NCBI RefSeq assembly: GCF_000725385.1
Contig: NZ_CP008884.1
Coordinates: 1,550,001 to 1,614,000 of the forward strand
From: Dyella japonica A8
GTDB taxonomy: Bacteria; Pseudomonadota; Gammaproteobacteria; Xanthomonadales; Rhodanobacteraceae
Length of the DNA: 64,000 nt
Direction: 5' to 3'
Each line of letters opens with the position of its first letter. The first letter of the stretch is position 1. The notes under the pieces were generated by a model. The model had not been told where the DNA came from and made no database searches. It was given only the letters and a program-made list of their open reading frames with translations. Of the stretch, positions 52,731 to 61,869 are shown piece after piece. Position numbers and translations under genes: made by a program.

Positions 52731-54263
52731 ATGACTGAATATTCCCGTTGCCCGCCCCGCTTTCTTGCCCTGGTGGCACTGTGGCTGACGATCCTCGGGG
52801 TGGCCTGTGCCACCGAGACCGCGCCCGACCTGGTGCTGCGCGGCCGGCTGGACGGCAGCGACAATCACAGCTATCGCGACGTGCCGTTCGATGTGCCGGC
52901 AGGCGTCAACCGCATCACCGTGCAGTTCGAATACAGCGGCCGCGAGGAACACACGGCGGTCGACCTGGGGCTGAAGGATCCGGACGGCTTCCATGGCCAG
53001 CAGGGGCTGCGCGGCTGGACCGGCGGCAGCAAGCGGCTCTTCACCGTGGGCGCGGTGGATGCCACGCCGTCGTTCTCGCCGGGGCCGATCCAGCCGGGGC
53101 GTTGGCACCTGCTGCTGGGTATTCCCAACATACGCGCGGCGTCGACTTCCGACTTCACCGCGAAGATCTGGTTCGGGCATCCGGGTGACCCGGCGTGGCA
53201 GCCGGCGGTGCTCCATCCGGCGCTGCGCACGGGGCCGGGCTGGTATCGCGGCGACCTGCACATGCATGGCGCGCACAGCGATGGCAGCTGCAAGAGCGAG
53301 AGCGGCGATGCGCGCGTGCCCTGTCCGCTGTCCTTCACGGTGGAAGACGCGGCACGGCGCGGGCTCGACTTCATCGCGCTGAGCGACCACAACGCCGTGT
53401 CGCAGGCCAACGACATCCGCGAGCTGCAGCCCTATTACGATCGGCTTCTGCTGATTCCCTCGCGCGAGGTGACCACCTTCCAGGGGCATGGCAACCTGCT
53501 GGGCAGCAGCGAGCCGCTGGATTTCCGTCTGGGCAGCAAGGCCGTGCCGGACTGGAACGCACTGCTCACGCAGGCGGCCGGCCTGCATGGCGTGTTCTCC
53601 ATCAACCATCCGATTCGCCCCAACGACGAGACCTGCATGGGTTGCGGCTGGACGCCCGCGCAACCGGTGGACATGCACCTGGTACAGGCCATCGAGGCGG
53701 TGAACGGCATGGATTCGCTCAGCCCGACGTACAGCGGCATCGCGTTCTGGCAGGAACAGCTCGACAAGGGCTTCCACCTCACCGGCATCGGCGGCAGCGA
53801 CAGCCATGACGTCAAGCTGCCGCTGCCGGCACCGGGTGGCAGCAACCCGATCGGCATCCCGACCACGGTGGTGCATGCGGGCGAATTGTCGATGCAGGCG
53901 ATCGTCGAAGCCATTCGCGCGGGCCATGTCTACATCGACACGCAAGGCAAGCCGGGTTCGGCCTTTGATTTCGCCGCCACGGCAGGCGACCGCACGGTGG
54001 AGATGGGTGACACGCTGCCCGCGCCGCGTAACAGCACCGTGCGGGTCGCCATCCACGTCAAGGGCATGGCCGGCGCACATGGGGAGATCATCGTCGACGG
54101 CCATCTCGTCAAACCCAAGGCGGACCTGGCCATTCGTGACGCTGAGCAGTCCCTGTCATTCGACTGGCCATCGGATGGCCGCAGGCACTGGCTCCGCGCC
54201 AATGTGCGCGCGGCGGACGGGACACTGCTGATCGTGGGCAATCCGGTCTATCTCAACGACTGA
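52731..54263 (+). CDS. exported PHP-domain metallohydrolase (CehA/McbA family)
   Basis: 510 residues. An N-terminal signal (FLALVALWLTILGVACA) is followed by a beta-sandwich domain of about 150 residues (ITVQFEYSGREEHTAVDLGL), then a PHP domain. Its metal ligands are seen in GDLHMHGAHSDG, IALSDHNAVS, SINHPIRP and GGSDSHD. The CehA/McbA group hydrolyses esters and phosphoesters, such as carbaryl in the named members. It starts 73 bp after the TonB receptor on the same strand and probably processes the imported ligand in the periplasm. Confidence 0.85.
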   Translation: MTEYSRCPPRFLALVALWLTILGVACATETAPDLVLRGRLDGSDNHSYRDVPFDVPAGVNRITVQFEYSGREEHTAVDLGLKDPDGFHGQQGLRGWTGGSKRLFTVGAVDATPSFSPGPIQPGRWHLLLGIPNIRAASTSDFTAKIWFGHPGDPAWQPAVLHPALRTGPGWYRGDLHMHGAHSDGSCKSESGDARVPCPLSFTVEDAARRGLDFIALSDHNAVSQANDIRELQPYYDRLLLIPSREVTTFQGHGNLLGSSEPLDFRLGSKAVPDWNALLTQAAGLHGVFSINHPIRPNDETCMGCGWTPAQPVDMHLVQAIEAVNGMDSLSPTYSGIAFWQEQLDKGFHLTGIGGSDSHDVKLPLPAPGGSNPIGIPTTVVHAGELSMQAIVEAIRAGHVYIDTQGKPGSAFDFAATAGDRTVEMGDTLPAPRNSTVRVAIHVKGMAGAHGEIIVDGHLVKPKADLAIRDAEQSLSFDWPSDGRRHWLRANVRAADGTLLIVGNPVYLND

Positions 54264-54327
54264 GGTTGCGTCGACGGGCAACCTCTGCCAGCTTTCAGGG
54301 AAGAAACCCGTCCACGATCCCGCCGAC

Positions 54328-54858
54328 ATGAAGCTTCTGGCCATCTCCGGCAGCGCACGCCATGACTCCACCAACACCGCCCTGCTGAGGGCGATGAAGC
54401 GCCTTGCACCCGAGGGTGTGGAGGTATCCGTCTTCCATCGCCTGGACAGCTTGCCGGTCTTCTCGCCGGATGCCGAGGGAGAACGAACACCGGTGGCGGT
54501 GCTTCGGTTCCTGGAACGGGTGGCCCAGGCCGATGGCATCATCATTTCCAGCCCGGAGTATGTGCGCGCGATTCCCGGCGGCATGAAGAACGCCATCGAC
54601 TGGATGGTGTCGCGCCTGGAGGTCATCGGCAAACCCATCGCGCTCGCCCATGCATCCCATCGTGGGGACGAGATGCTGGCGTCGTTGCGCACCGTGCTTG
54701 CCACCGTCAGCGATGGTTTCCTGAGTCAGGTGTTCCTGCGTACTCCCCTGGTCGGCAAGTCGCCGGCCGAGGTGGACGTGATGATGAGCGAGCCTGACCA
54801 GGCCGCGCAGGTCATCGGATTCCTGTCGGAGCTTGCAACGGCCATCCGTGCAGGCTAG
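54328..54858 (+). CDS. NADPH-dependent FMN reductase
   Basis: 176 residues with a flavodoxin-like fold. The FMN phosphate loop is SGSARHDSTNTALLRA, and the flavin-ring contacts are in SSPEYVRAIPGGMKNAIDW. Relatives (ChrR, ArsH-like, azoreductase types) reduce quinones, chromate or flavin. It is 64 bp after the PHP hydrolase gene, so it could belong to the same transcript, but a functional link is not obvious. Confidence 0.88.
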   Translation: MKLLAISGSARHDSTNTALLRAMKRLAPEGVEVSVFHRLDSLPVFSPDAEGERTPVAVLRFLERVAQADGIIISSPEYVRAIPGGMKNAIDWMVSRLEVIGKPIALAHASHRGDEMLASLRTVLATVSDGFLSQVFLRTPLVGKSPAEVDVMMSEPDQAAQVIGFLSELATAIRAG

Positions 54859-55205
54859 CGCTTTGTCGAAGGTATAGGCGGCGGTTATATCCGCGCGCCG
54901 TTGGCCGCGTCATGTCGTGCCTGTGGCGGCCGTTTTCACTCTCTCCTCACGCCATCACGCTCGCCTGAGCGATGTGCTCGCCGGTGTCGCCGCATTTGGG
55001 CACCGTAATTTTGCCTAGCACATATACGTAGTCTCTCGAATTGTCAGGGCCACCCAAATCCGCGACGGTTAAGACCGTCGCTCATTGCGGGCATTGGCCT
55101 GCATTGATGTGGGGCGTTGGATGTGCCCTGCGACGAGCCGAACGGGTCGGCACGACAGGCTGCGTCGGTCGAGGCGACCGGATCGAATCACCGGGGATTG
55201 CGTGA
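54859..55205. other. intergenic gap with a perfect hairpin
   Basis: No gene is visible in 347 bp. A perfect 8-bp stem gcgacggt/accgtcgc with a 4-base loop lies at 55062-55081; no T-run follows. A locally AT-rich stretch (about 55005-55040) before it may hold the promoter of the phosphatase/sulfatase genes. Confidence 0.4.
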
Positions 55206-56249
55206 ATGCATGTAGCGAGTCGATCTGACGCTGTCAGCGCCATGCCGGGACATCGGTGGCGCAGCCGTTGGGCTGCGTTGTGCATGTTCGGTGCGCTGGT
55301 GTGGGCTCAGACTTGCATGGCGGCGCAGGATGCGTTGCCCTCCTGGAACGATGGGGCCAGCAGGCAGCAGATCGAAAGTTTCGTCAGGAAAGTCACGACG
55401 CCGGGATCCCCCGACTACGTAGAGCCGGCCAAACGCATCGCCGTGTTCGACAACGACGGCACCTTGTGGACCGAGCAGCCGGTGTATGCCGAGGTGTTCT
55501 TCGCGCTGGACCAGGTCAAGGCGCAGTCGCCCCAGCACCCCGAATGGAAAACCACCGAGCCGTTCAAGTCCGCGCTCGCGGGCGACATGAAGGGGCTCGC
55601 CGCCACCGGCGAGAAAGGCGCCCTCGAGTTGGTGGCGGCTACCCACGCCGGCATGACCACCGACGAATTCGCCCGTCGCGTCAACCAATGGGTATCTACC
55701 GCACGCCATCCGAAGACGCACCGCGTCTTCACCGAGATGGTCTACCAGCCCATGCTGGAACTGCTGCACTACCTGCGCGACAACGGCTTCAAGATCTACA
55801 TCGTGTCCGGCGGCGGGCAGGACTTCATGCGCGCCTGGGCCGAGGCGGTGTACGGCATTCCACCGGAACAGGTGATCGGCAGCGAAGGCGAACTCACCTA
55901 CGAGTGGCGGGATGGCCAGCCGGTGCTCCTGAAGCAGCCCAAGGTCGCCCTCGTGGATGACCACGCCGGCAAGCCGGTGGGCATCGAGCGCTTTATCGGC
56001 CGCAAGCCCATCTTCGCCTTCGGCAACTCCGACGGCGACCAGCAGATGCTCGAGTGGACGATGTCCGGCGACGGCGCGCGCTTTGCCGGTCTTGTTCATC
56101 ACACCGATGCCGATCGCGAATACGCCTACGACCGCCAGTCGAAGGTAGGCACGCTGGACAAGGCGCTGGACGAAGCCGGTGCCAAGGGTTGGACCGTGGT
56201 GGACATGAAGAAAGAGTGGAAGGTGATCTACCCGGCAGAAAGGCAGTAA
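55206..56249 (+). CDS. exported HAD-superfamily phosphatase
   Basis: 347 residues. A long signal peptide (hydrophobic core AALCMFGALVWA, cleavage near CMAA) precedes a HAD hydrolase with nucleophile motif VFDNDGTLW (Asp82), motif II in IVSGGGQDF, and the acidic motif FAFGNSDGDQQM. It resembles secreted phosphoserine-phosphatase-like enzymes that are often found next to sulfatases. The ATG at 55206 has GGGGA at good distance; 55242 is an alternative. The arylsulfatase follows 98 bp downstream. Confidence 0.85.
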   Translation: MHVASRSDAVSAMPGHRWRSRWAALCMFGALVWAQTCMAAQDALPSWNDGASRQQIESFVRKVTTPGSPDYVEPAKRIAVFDNDGTLWTEQPVYAEVFFALDQVKAQSPQHPEWKTTEPFKSALAGDMKGLAATGEKGALELVAATHAGMTTDEFARRVNQWVSTARHPKTHRVFTEMVYQPMLELLHYLRDNGFKIYIVSGGGQDFMRAWAEAVYGIPPEQVIGSEGELTYEWRDGQPVLLKQPKVALVDDHAGKPVGIERFIGRKPIFAFGNSDGDQQMLEWTMSGDGARFAGLVHHTDADREYAYDRQSKVGTLDKALDEAGAKGWTVVDMKKEWKVIYPAERQ

Positions 56250-56347
56250 CGCAAGACGACGGAGTCGTCCCTGGGCGCCGTTGAGGATTGAGTGAAGCAA
56301 TGACCGGTGGCTGCCCCGAGCAGTCGTGCATAGAAGGAGGACTCCCC

Positions 56348-58015
56348 ATGTTTCGCCCGTGGCAGCGCAGTACCTTGCTGAAATCACTGACTACCGTCGT
56401 CACGACAGCCTTGCTCGTCGTGGCTGCGGTGACCATCCAACCCCCTGTCGTCAAAGCACAGCCAGCGCAGGATTCGCAGGAGCAGTCATCCGACAACGGA
56501 AAGCCGAACATCCTCGTCATCTTTGGCGATGACGTGGGCATCTCGAACCTGAGCGCCTACGGTATGGGCGTGGTCGGCTACCGCACGCCGAACATCGACC
56601 GCATCGCCCGCGAGGGCATGCTCTTCACCGACTACTACGGTGAAAACAGCTGTACGGCAGGTCGTTCGACCTTCATCACGGGCCAGACGGTGCTGCGTAC
56701 CGGCCTGTCCAAGGTGGGCATGCCCGGCGCGAAGGCGGGCCTGCAGGATCGTGACGTGACGATTGCTCAAGCGCTCAAGGGCATGGGCTATGCCACGGGT
56801 CAGTTCGGCAAGAACCATCTGGGTGATCGTGATGAGTACCTGCCGACCAAGCACGGCTTTGACGAGTATTTCGGCAATCTGTATCACCTCAATGCCGAGG
56901 AAGAGCCCGAGCGCCCGTACTGGCCGTCGAATGATCCGGCCTTCCTGAAGGTCTATAACCCGCGCGGCGTGATTCACTCCTTCGCCGACGGCAAGGTTCA
57001 GGATACCGGTCCGCTGAACGTCAAGCGCATGGAAACGATTGACGATGAGACCACGGGTGCCGCGATTGGCTACATCCAGAAGCAGGCACAGGCCAAGCAA
57101 CCTTTCTTTGTGTGGATGAACTTCACGCGCATGCATATGTTCACGCACGTGCGGCCGGAGTACGAAGGCAAGGGTGGCCTGGGCAAGGGCCATAACTATG
57201 CCGATGGCATGTGGGAGATGGACCAGAACGTCGGCAAGCTGCTGAAGACGCTGGACGATGCGGGCATCACCAAGAACACCATCGTGATCTTCACCACCGA
57301 CAACGGTCCCAACTTCTTCAGCTGGCCGGACGCGGCGAACTCGCCGTTCCGCAGCGAGAAAGACTCGAACTGGGAAGGTGCCTTCCGCGTACCGGCCATG
57401 ATCCGCTGGCCGGGTCATATCCGTCCCAACACGGTAAGCAATGCGCTGATCTCCGGCCTGGACTGGTTTCCCACCCTGGTGGCGGCCGCAGGCGATAGCG
57501 ACATCGCGAACAAGCTGCTGAAGGGCACCAGCATCGGTGGTAAGACGTTCAAGGTCCATCTGGACGGGTACAACTTCCTGCCCTACCTGACGGGTAAGAC
57601 CAATACCAGTCCCCGCAATGAGTTCTTCTATTTCGACGACGATGCCCAGTTGGTAGCTGTTCGTTGGGATCCGATGGAGCCGGGTGGCGTCCGCCCCGAT
57701 GCCTGGAAGGACGTATTCTGCGAACAGCGGGCACCGGGCAGCTTGCAGATTTGGTCTGAACCCTTCACCTGCCTGCGTCTGCCCAAGCTCTACAACTTGC
57801 GCATGGATCCCTATGAGCGAGCGGATATCGGTCAGACAAACGGCTACTACCAGTGGATGACCGAGAACGCTTACGTGGTCATCGAGGGCAATATGCGTGC
57901 GGCACGATTCCTTCAGACCTTCAAGGACTATCCGCCGAGCCAGACGCCGGATTCCTTCACCATCGACAAGGCCGTTGAGCAGCTGAAGATGCAGCTGCAG
58001 AAGGAAGGTAAGTAG
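56348..58015 (+). CDS. exported arylsulfatase
   Basis: 555 residues. Signal peptide (LLKSLTTVVTTALLVVAAV, cleaved near VKA), then a sulfatase with metal-binding NILVIFGDDVG. The formylglycine site is CTAGRSTFITGQ (Cys102, C-x-A-x-R form). GKNHLGD carries active-site Lys and His, and TTDNGPNFF the second metal Asp/Asn. Activity needs a formylglycine-generating enzyme, not seen in the window. The ATG at 56348 has a near-perfect ribosome-binding site, GGAGG, seven bases before it; an earlier frame start was rejected. It is followed by an intrinsic terminator. Confidence 0.92.
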   Translation: MFRPWQRSTLLKSLTTVVTTALLVVAAVTIQPPVVKAQPAQDSQEQSSDNGKPNILVIFGDDVGISNLSAYGMGVVGYRTPNIDRIAREGMLFTDYYGENSCTAGRSTFITGQTVLRTGLSKVGMPGAKAGLQDRDVTIAQALKGMGYATGQFGKNHLGDRDEYLPTKHGFDEYFGNLYHLNAEEEPERPYWPSNDPAFLKVYNPRGVIHSFADGKVQDTGPLNVKRMETIDDETTGAAIGYIQKQAQAKQPFFVWMNFTRMHMFTHVRPEYEGKGGLGKGHNYADGMWEMDQNVGKLLKTLDDAGITKNTIVIFTTDNGPNFFSWPDAANSPFRSEKDSNWEGAFRVPAMIRWPGHIRPNTVSNALISGLDWFPTLVAAAGDSDIANKLLKGTSIGGKTFKVHLDGYNFLPYLTGKTNTSPRNEFFYFDDDAQLVAVRWDPMEPGGVRPDAWKDVFCEQRAPGSLQIWSEPFTCLRLPKLYNLRMDPYERADIGQTNGYYQWMTENAYVVIEGNMRAARFLQTFKDYPPSQTPDSFTIDKAVEQLKMQLQKEGK

Positions 58016-58063
58016 GAGCGAGCAGGTGTGCGGCATGGATGCCGCTGGTGAGGAGAAAGACGG

Positions 58064-58098
58064 GCGCCAGCCGTTGTACACGGCTGGCGCTTTTCTTT
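58064..58098 (+). terminator. intrinsic terminator after the arylsulfatase
   Basis: gcgccagccg (58064-58073) pairs with cggctggcgc (58081-58090) over a 7-base loop and is followed by ttttcttt. The 10-bp GC-rich stem plus T-run is a strong plus-strand terminator, 48 bp after the sulfatase stop. Confidence 0.9.
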
Positions 58099-58279
58099 GG
58101 TGGGTCGTGATGAAGACGTGGTCACGTTCACCATCGCCAAGGGCGTTGTCGCTCTGCCGTTTTCATGGCAGGAGAGGCCGGTCGCACAGGAAAGGGATTG
58201 CTTGCGAAGGGCAGACGACGTCTTCGCTATTCGCTGCGGTGCTGTCTGAGATCATTCTTACTTAAGTAGCGTATCGCGC

Positions 58280-58308
58280 GCTGTTTCATCCCTATACTCG
58301 GATACATC
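58280..58308 (+). promoter_or_regulatory. possible promoter of the spermidine-synthase-like gene
   Basis: TATACT at 58303-58308 is a good -10 hexamer, 19 bp before the start codon, in a locally AT-rich stretch after the upstream terminator. No convincing -35 box is found at 16-18 bp spacing, so this rests on the -10 alone. Confidence 0.3.
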
Positions 58309-58326
58309 CAGCCTTGCGCGAGAACC

Positions 58327-60849
58327 ATGCACGTCATGAAGCCTCCCCGTGTTGGACAACATGCTTTCGTCGCCGAGCCCGCCGTGTCGTCGACAACGGG
58401 TGGGGCCGCTGCGCTGCTCTTCGGTTCGGGCGCAGCATCGCTGGTGTACCAGTTGCTCTGGATCAAACAGCTTTCGCTGGTGGTCGGCGTCGAGGTCTAC
58501 GCCGTCACCGTTGCCGTCAGTGCATTCTTCGGAGGACTCGCCATCGGTGGCGCCTGGTTCGGCCGCAGGGCTGACGAGATAGCGCACCCGTTGCGGCTTT
58601 ATGCCTGGCTGGAAGGCGGTGTCGCGTTGCTGGCCGTCATGGCGACCGTGTTGCTGGCGCATAGCGCCGCGCTGTTCGCGCAGCTTGAGCTGCATGTCGG
58701 CTGGCTGGCCTGGTTGCTGCCTTTTGCGCTGGTCGGCGCGCCGGCGATAGCCATGGGTGGCACCTTGCCGGTGCTGGTGCGTGCCACCGCGCGCCACAGC
58801 GTGGCGGCGGCCGGCGGCCGGCTCTACGCGGCCAATACGGCCGGCGCCATCGCCGGTGTGCTGCTCGCGCCCTTCGTGCTCCTGCCAGCGCTTGGCGTGT
58901 TGGGTTCGGCGTTGGCGGCCGCGGCCATCAATGGGCTGGTGGCGGTGGTGGCGCTGGCGCTGGATCGGCGGCGCCCGTCCGCCACGCCATCGGTGACGGC
59001 CGAAACCGCGTTGCCGCTGCGTTCCGCGCGGCTGGCGCTGAGCTTGTACGCCATCGCCGGTGGCATCGCGTTGGGCTACGAGGTGATCTGGTCGCAGACC
59101 GTCGTACAGTTCATGAGCACGCGCGCGTTCGCGTTCGCCATGATGCTGGCGGTCTACCTGCTGGGTTTGATGGCGGGCAGTGCAATCTATGCGCGCTTCG
59201 CCGATCGGGTACGCAACGCGTGGGCTGCCTTCGGCGTCCTGATTGCATTGGCCGGCCTGGTCGCCTTGCTGCAGGTTGGCTTGCTCGGTGCCTGGTTGCC
59301 GGCTCTGCAGGCGACGCTGGCCGAGGTCGCTACCTCGCTCACGGGGAGTCGGCTGGTGGCCATGTGCACACGCTTCGCGGTGGCGGCTGCCGCGCTGGTG
59401 TTGCTGCCGACCTTGTTGCTCGGCGCTGCGTTTCCCGCCGTGCTCCGCCTGTCGGCGCAGCCGGAGCGCAGTGGTCGTGGCATCGGCTTGGCGGTGGCGC
59501 TCAATACCCTGGGTGGCATCGCGGGTACGGCCTTGACCGGTTTCGTGCTGGTGCCGGCGTTCGGACTGGTGCGGTCGCTGGCGCTGCTGGCCTTGGCGGC
59601 CGGCGTGGTGGGCCTGATGGCCGCGTTTGCCGGTACCGGCTCGCGTGGACGTTCGCGCTGGGCCGTCGTGGGCGTCTGCCTTGGCACGTTGGCGGTGGCG
59701 GTGCTCATGCCGCCGCAGAAGATGGCGCAGCTGCTGGCCCAGGCGCGCGGCGGCGATATCACGTTCTATCAGGAAAGCCGCGGCGGCACCGTGGCCGTGC
59801 TGGCACAGGGGCAGGGGAACAACCGCTTCCATCGCCTGTATATCCAGGGCGTGTCCAACTCGGGCGACACCTTGCCGTCGCAACGTTATATGCGTCTGCA
59901 GGCACTGTTGCCGCTCCTCATCCATCGCGGCGAGCCGCGCTCGGCCTTGGTGATCGGGTTCGGCACGGGCATTACGGCCGGTGCGCTGTCGCAGTATCCG
60001 GGGCTGACGACGCGTGTGTGCGCGGAATTGCTGCCTGCGGTCGTGCAGGCGCATGCGCAGTTCAACGGCAACTATGGTGCGGGCGCTGATCCCGGGCTTG
60101 AGGTCCGCCTGCGTGACGGCCGCCGTGAACTGCTGGCGAGCGGGCAGGCCTACGACATGATTACGCTGGAGCCACCACCGCCCTCGGCGGCCGGCGTGGT
60201 CAACCTCTATTCCCGCGACTTCTACCAGCTGGCCGCAAAACGCCTTGCACCGGGAGGCCTGTTGGCGCAATGGCTGCCTCTGCCGACGCAGAACGACGAG
60301 GATTCGCGCGCCATGGTGCGTGCCTTCCTCGATGCGTTCCCCCACGCCACGCTGTGGACCACCGAGCTGCATGAAATGCTGCTGGTCGGCTCCCTTGACC
60401 CCATCGAACTGGACGCGACGCAGATCGCGCAACGCTTCAACCAGCCGTCTGTCGCCCGTGCGCTTGGCGAGGTCGGCGTGGGCTCGCCCGAAGCGCTGCT
60501 CGCCACCTGGGTGACCGATCGCGCCGGACTCGAGCGTTACGCGGGCGACACCCCGCCGGTGACCGACGATCGTCCGAGCATCGAATACGCCACCTGGGTG
60601 CGGCGCAACGAACTGGTGCGCGTACTGCCCGAGCTGGTGAGGCTGCGTGTCGAGCCGCCGCTGCACGGCGCGAACCCGGAACTGATCGAAGCCATGCGCC
60701 GCCAACGCGATGTGCTGTTCACCTTCTACGCCGCGGGCCTGGCCGCCTATCAGGGTGATCGCGACCAGTGGTCCGAGGCCATGGGCATGGTCATGCAGGC
60801 CGATGGCCAGAACCCTTATTACCGATGGATCGCCGGCGATGCTCAGTAA
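58327..60849 (+). CDS. membrane-fused spermidine-synthase-like protein
   Basis: 840 residues. The first ~460 form about twelve transmembrane segments of the fused MFS/spermidine-synthase type (LLFGSGAASLVYQLLWIKQLS, ALGYEVIWSQ-like GYEVIWSQTVVQFMSTRAFAF). The C-terminal half is a Rossmann domain with ALVIGFGTGITAGAL and NLYSRDFYQLAAKRLAPGGLLAQWLPL. The usual catalytic acidic motif (DSxDP-like) reads TLEPPPPSA, so it may not make spermidine. The substrate is unknown. It ends 31 bp before the MoxR gene. Confidence 0.82.
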   Translation: MHVMKPPRVGQHAFVAEPAVSSTTGGAAALLFGSGAASLVYQLLWIKQLSLVVGVEVYAVTVAVSAFFGGLAIGGAWFGRRADEIAHPLRLYAWLEGGVALLAVMATVLLAHSAALFAQLELHVGWLAWLLPFALVGAPAIAMGGTLPVLVRATARHSVAAAGGRLYAANTAGAIAGVLLAPFVLLPALGVLGSALAAAAINGLVAVVALALDRRRPSATPSVTAETALPLRSARLALSLYAIAGGIALGYEVIWSQTVVQFMSTRAFAFAMMLAVYLLGLMAGSAIYARFADRVRNAWAAFGVLIALAGLVALLQVGLLGAWLPALQATLAEVATSLTGSRLVAMCTRFAVAAAALVLLPTLLLGAAFPAVLRLSAQPERSGRGIGLAVALNTLGGIAGTALTGFVLVPAFGLVRSLALLALAAGVVGLMAAFAGTGSRGRSRWAVVGVCLGTLAVAVLMPPQKMAQLLAQARGGDITFYQESRGGTVAVLAQGQGNNRFHRLYIQGVSNSGDTLPSQRYMRLQALLPLLIHRGEPRSALVIGFGTGITAGALSQYPGLTTRVCAELLPAVVQAHAQFNGNYGAGADPGLEVRLRDGRRELLASGQAYDMITLEPPPPSAAGVVNLYSRDFYQLAAKRLAPGGLLAQWLPLPTQNDEDSRAMVRAFLDAFPHATLWTTELHEMLLVGSLDPIELDATQIAQRFNQPSVARALGEVGVGSPEALLATWVTDRAGLERYAGDTPPVTDDRPSIEYATWVRRNELVRVLPELVRLRVEPPLHGANPELIEAMRRQRDVLFTFYAAGLAAYQGDRDQWSEAMGMVMQADGQNPYYRWIAGDAQ

Positions 60850-60880
60850 TGCGCGCCAGGCAAGGGAGCCGGGAGGACCG

Positions 60881-61861
60881 ATGAACGCCAGAGAGGCCGT
60901 TTCAACCCTGCAGACGCAGATGGAAACATCCATCATCGGGCAGCGCGACCTGATCCGTCAGATGATCGTGGGCCTGCTGGCCAACGGACACCTGTTGCTG
61001 GAAAGCCTGCCCGGCCTCGCCAAGACCCGCGCGGTGAAGAGCATGGCCAGGCATCTGGACACCGAAATGCGCCGCATCCAGTTCACGCCCGACCTGCTCC
61101 CGTCGGACATCACCGGCACCGAAGTGCTGCATCAGCAGGGCGGGCAGAACGTCTTCCAGTTCCAGCCGGGGCCCATCTTCGGCAACGTCATTCTGGCCGA
61201 CGAGATCAACCGTGCGCCGGCCAAGGTGCAGGCCGCGTTGCTCGAAGCCATGGAGGAGCGGCAGATCACCGTGGCGGGCACCACGCACAAGATGTCCGAC
61301 CTGTTCATCGTGATGGCGACGCAGAACCCCATCGAGCAGGAGGGCACCTACCCCTTGCCTGAGGCGCAGCTCGACCGCTTCCTGCTGAAGGTGCTGGTGG
61401 ATTATCCCGACCGCGACAGCGAGATCGGCGTGCTCGAACTGGTGCGCAGCGAAGAGGTGGGCGGTCCGTCCGGGAGCGCTGGCGCATCCACGCAGCGCAT
61501 CGAGCCCGCCAGCATCTTCGCGGCACGGGGCGAGATCCACGGCGTGCACGTGGCGCCAGCCATCGAGCAATACATCATGGCCCTGGTCGACGCCACGCGA
61601 CACGCGGACCGCTACGACACGACGCTGGCGACATGGATCCAGATCGGCTCCAGCCCCCGTGGCGGCATCGCGCTGGAGCGCACCGCGCGCGTCCATGCAT
61701 GGCTGGAAGGCCGTGACCACGTCACGCCGGACGACGTGCGCGCCATGGTTCATCCCGTGCTTCGTCACCGCATCATGCTTTCCTATGACGCCAGCGCCGA
61801 GGGTGTTCGTGCCGATCAGGTGATCGACAGGATTCTGGAACGGGTCGCCGTGCCGGCCTGA
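60881..61861 (+). CDS. MoxR-family AAA+ ATPase
   Basis: 326 residues. The P-loop is ESLPGLAKTRAVKSM (MoxR form), Walker B NVILADEINRAPAKVQAALLEAMEE, sensor 1 VMATQNPIEQEGTYPLPEAQLDRF, and the lid has arginine-finger regions (SPRGGIALERTARVHAWLEGR). The start at 60881 follows a GGGAGG ribosome-binding site. MoxR ATPases act as chaperones for VWA proteins; DUF58, DUF4381 and VWA genes follow directly. Confidence 0.93.
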   Translation: MNAREAVSTLQTQMETSIIGQRDLIRQMIVGLLANGHLLLESLPGLAKTRAVKSMARHLDTEMRRIQFTPDLLPSDITGTEVLHQQGGQNVFQFQPGPIFGNVILADEINRAPAKVQAALLEAMEERQITVAGTTHKMSDLFIVMATQNPIEQEGTYPLPEAQLDRFLLKVLVDYPDRDSEIGVLELVRSEEVGGPSGSAGASTQRIEPASIFAARGEIHGVHVAPAIEQYIMALVDATRHADRYDTTLATWIQIGSSPRGGIALERTARVHAWLEGRDHVTPDDVRAMVHPVLRHRIMLSYDASAEGVRADQVIDRILERVAVPA

Positions 61862-61869
61862 GGTGGCGA

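Noticed and set aside
58258..60936. 892-codon open frame on the minus strand
   Set aside because: It is antisense to the spermidine-synthase-like gene; low-complexity Gln/Arg/His composition is typical of a shadow frame.
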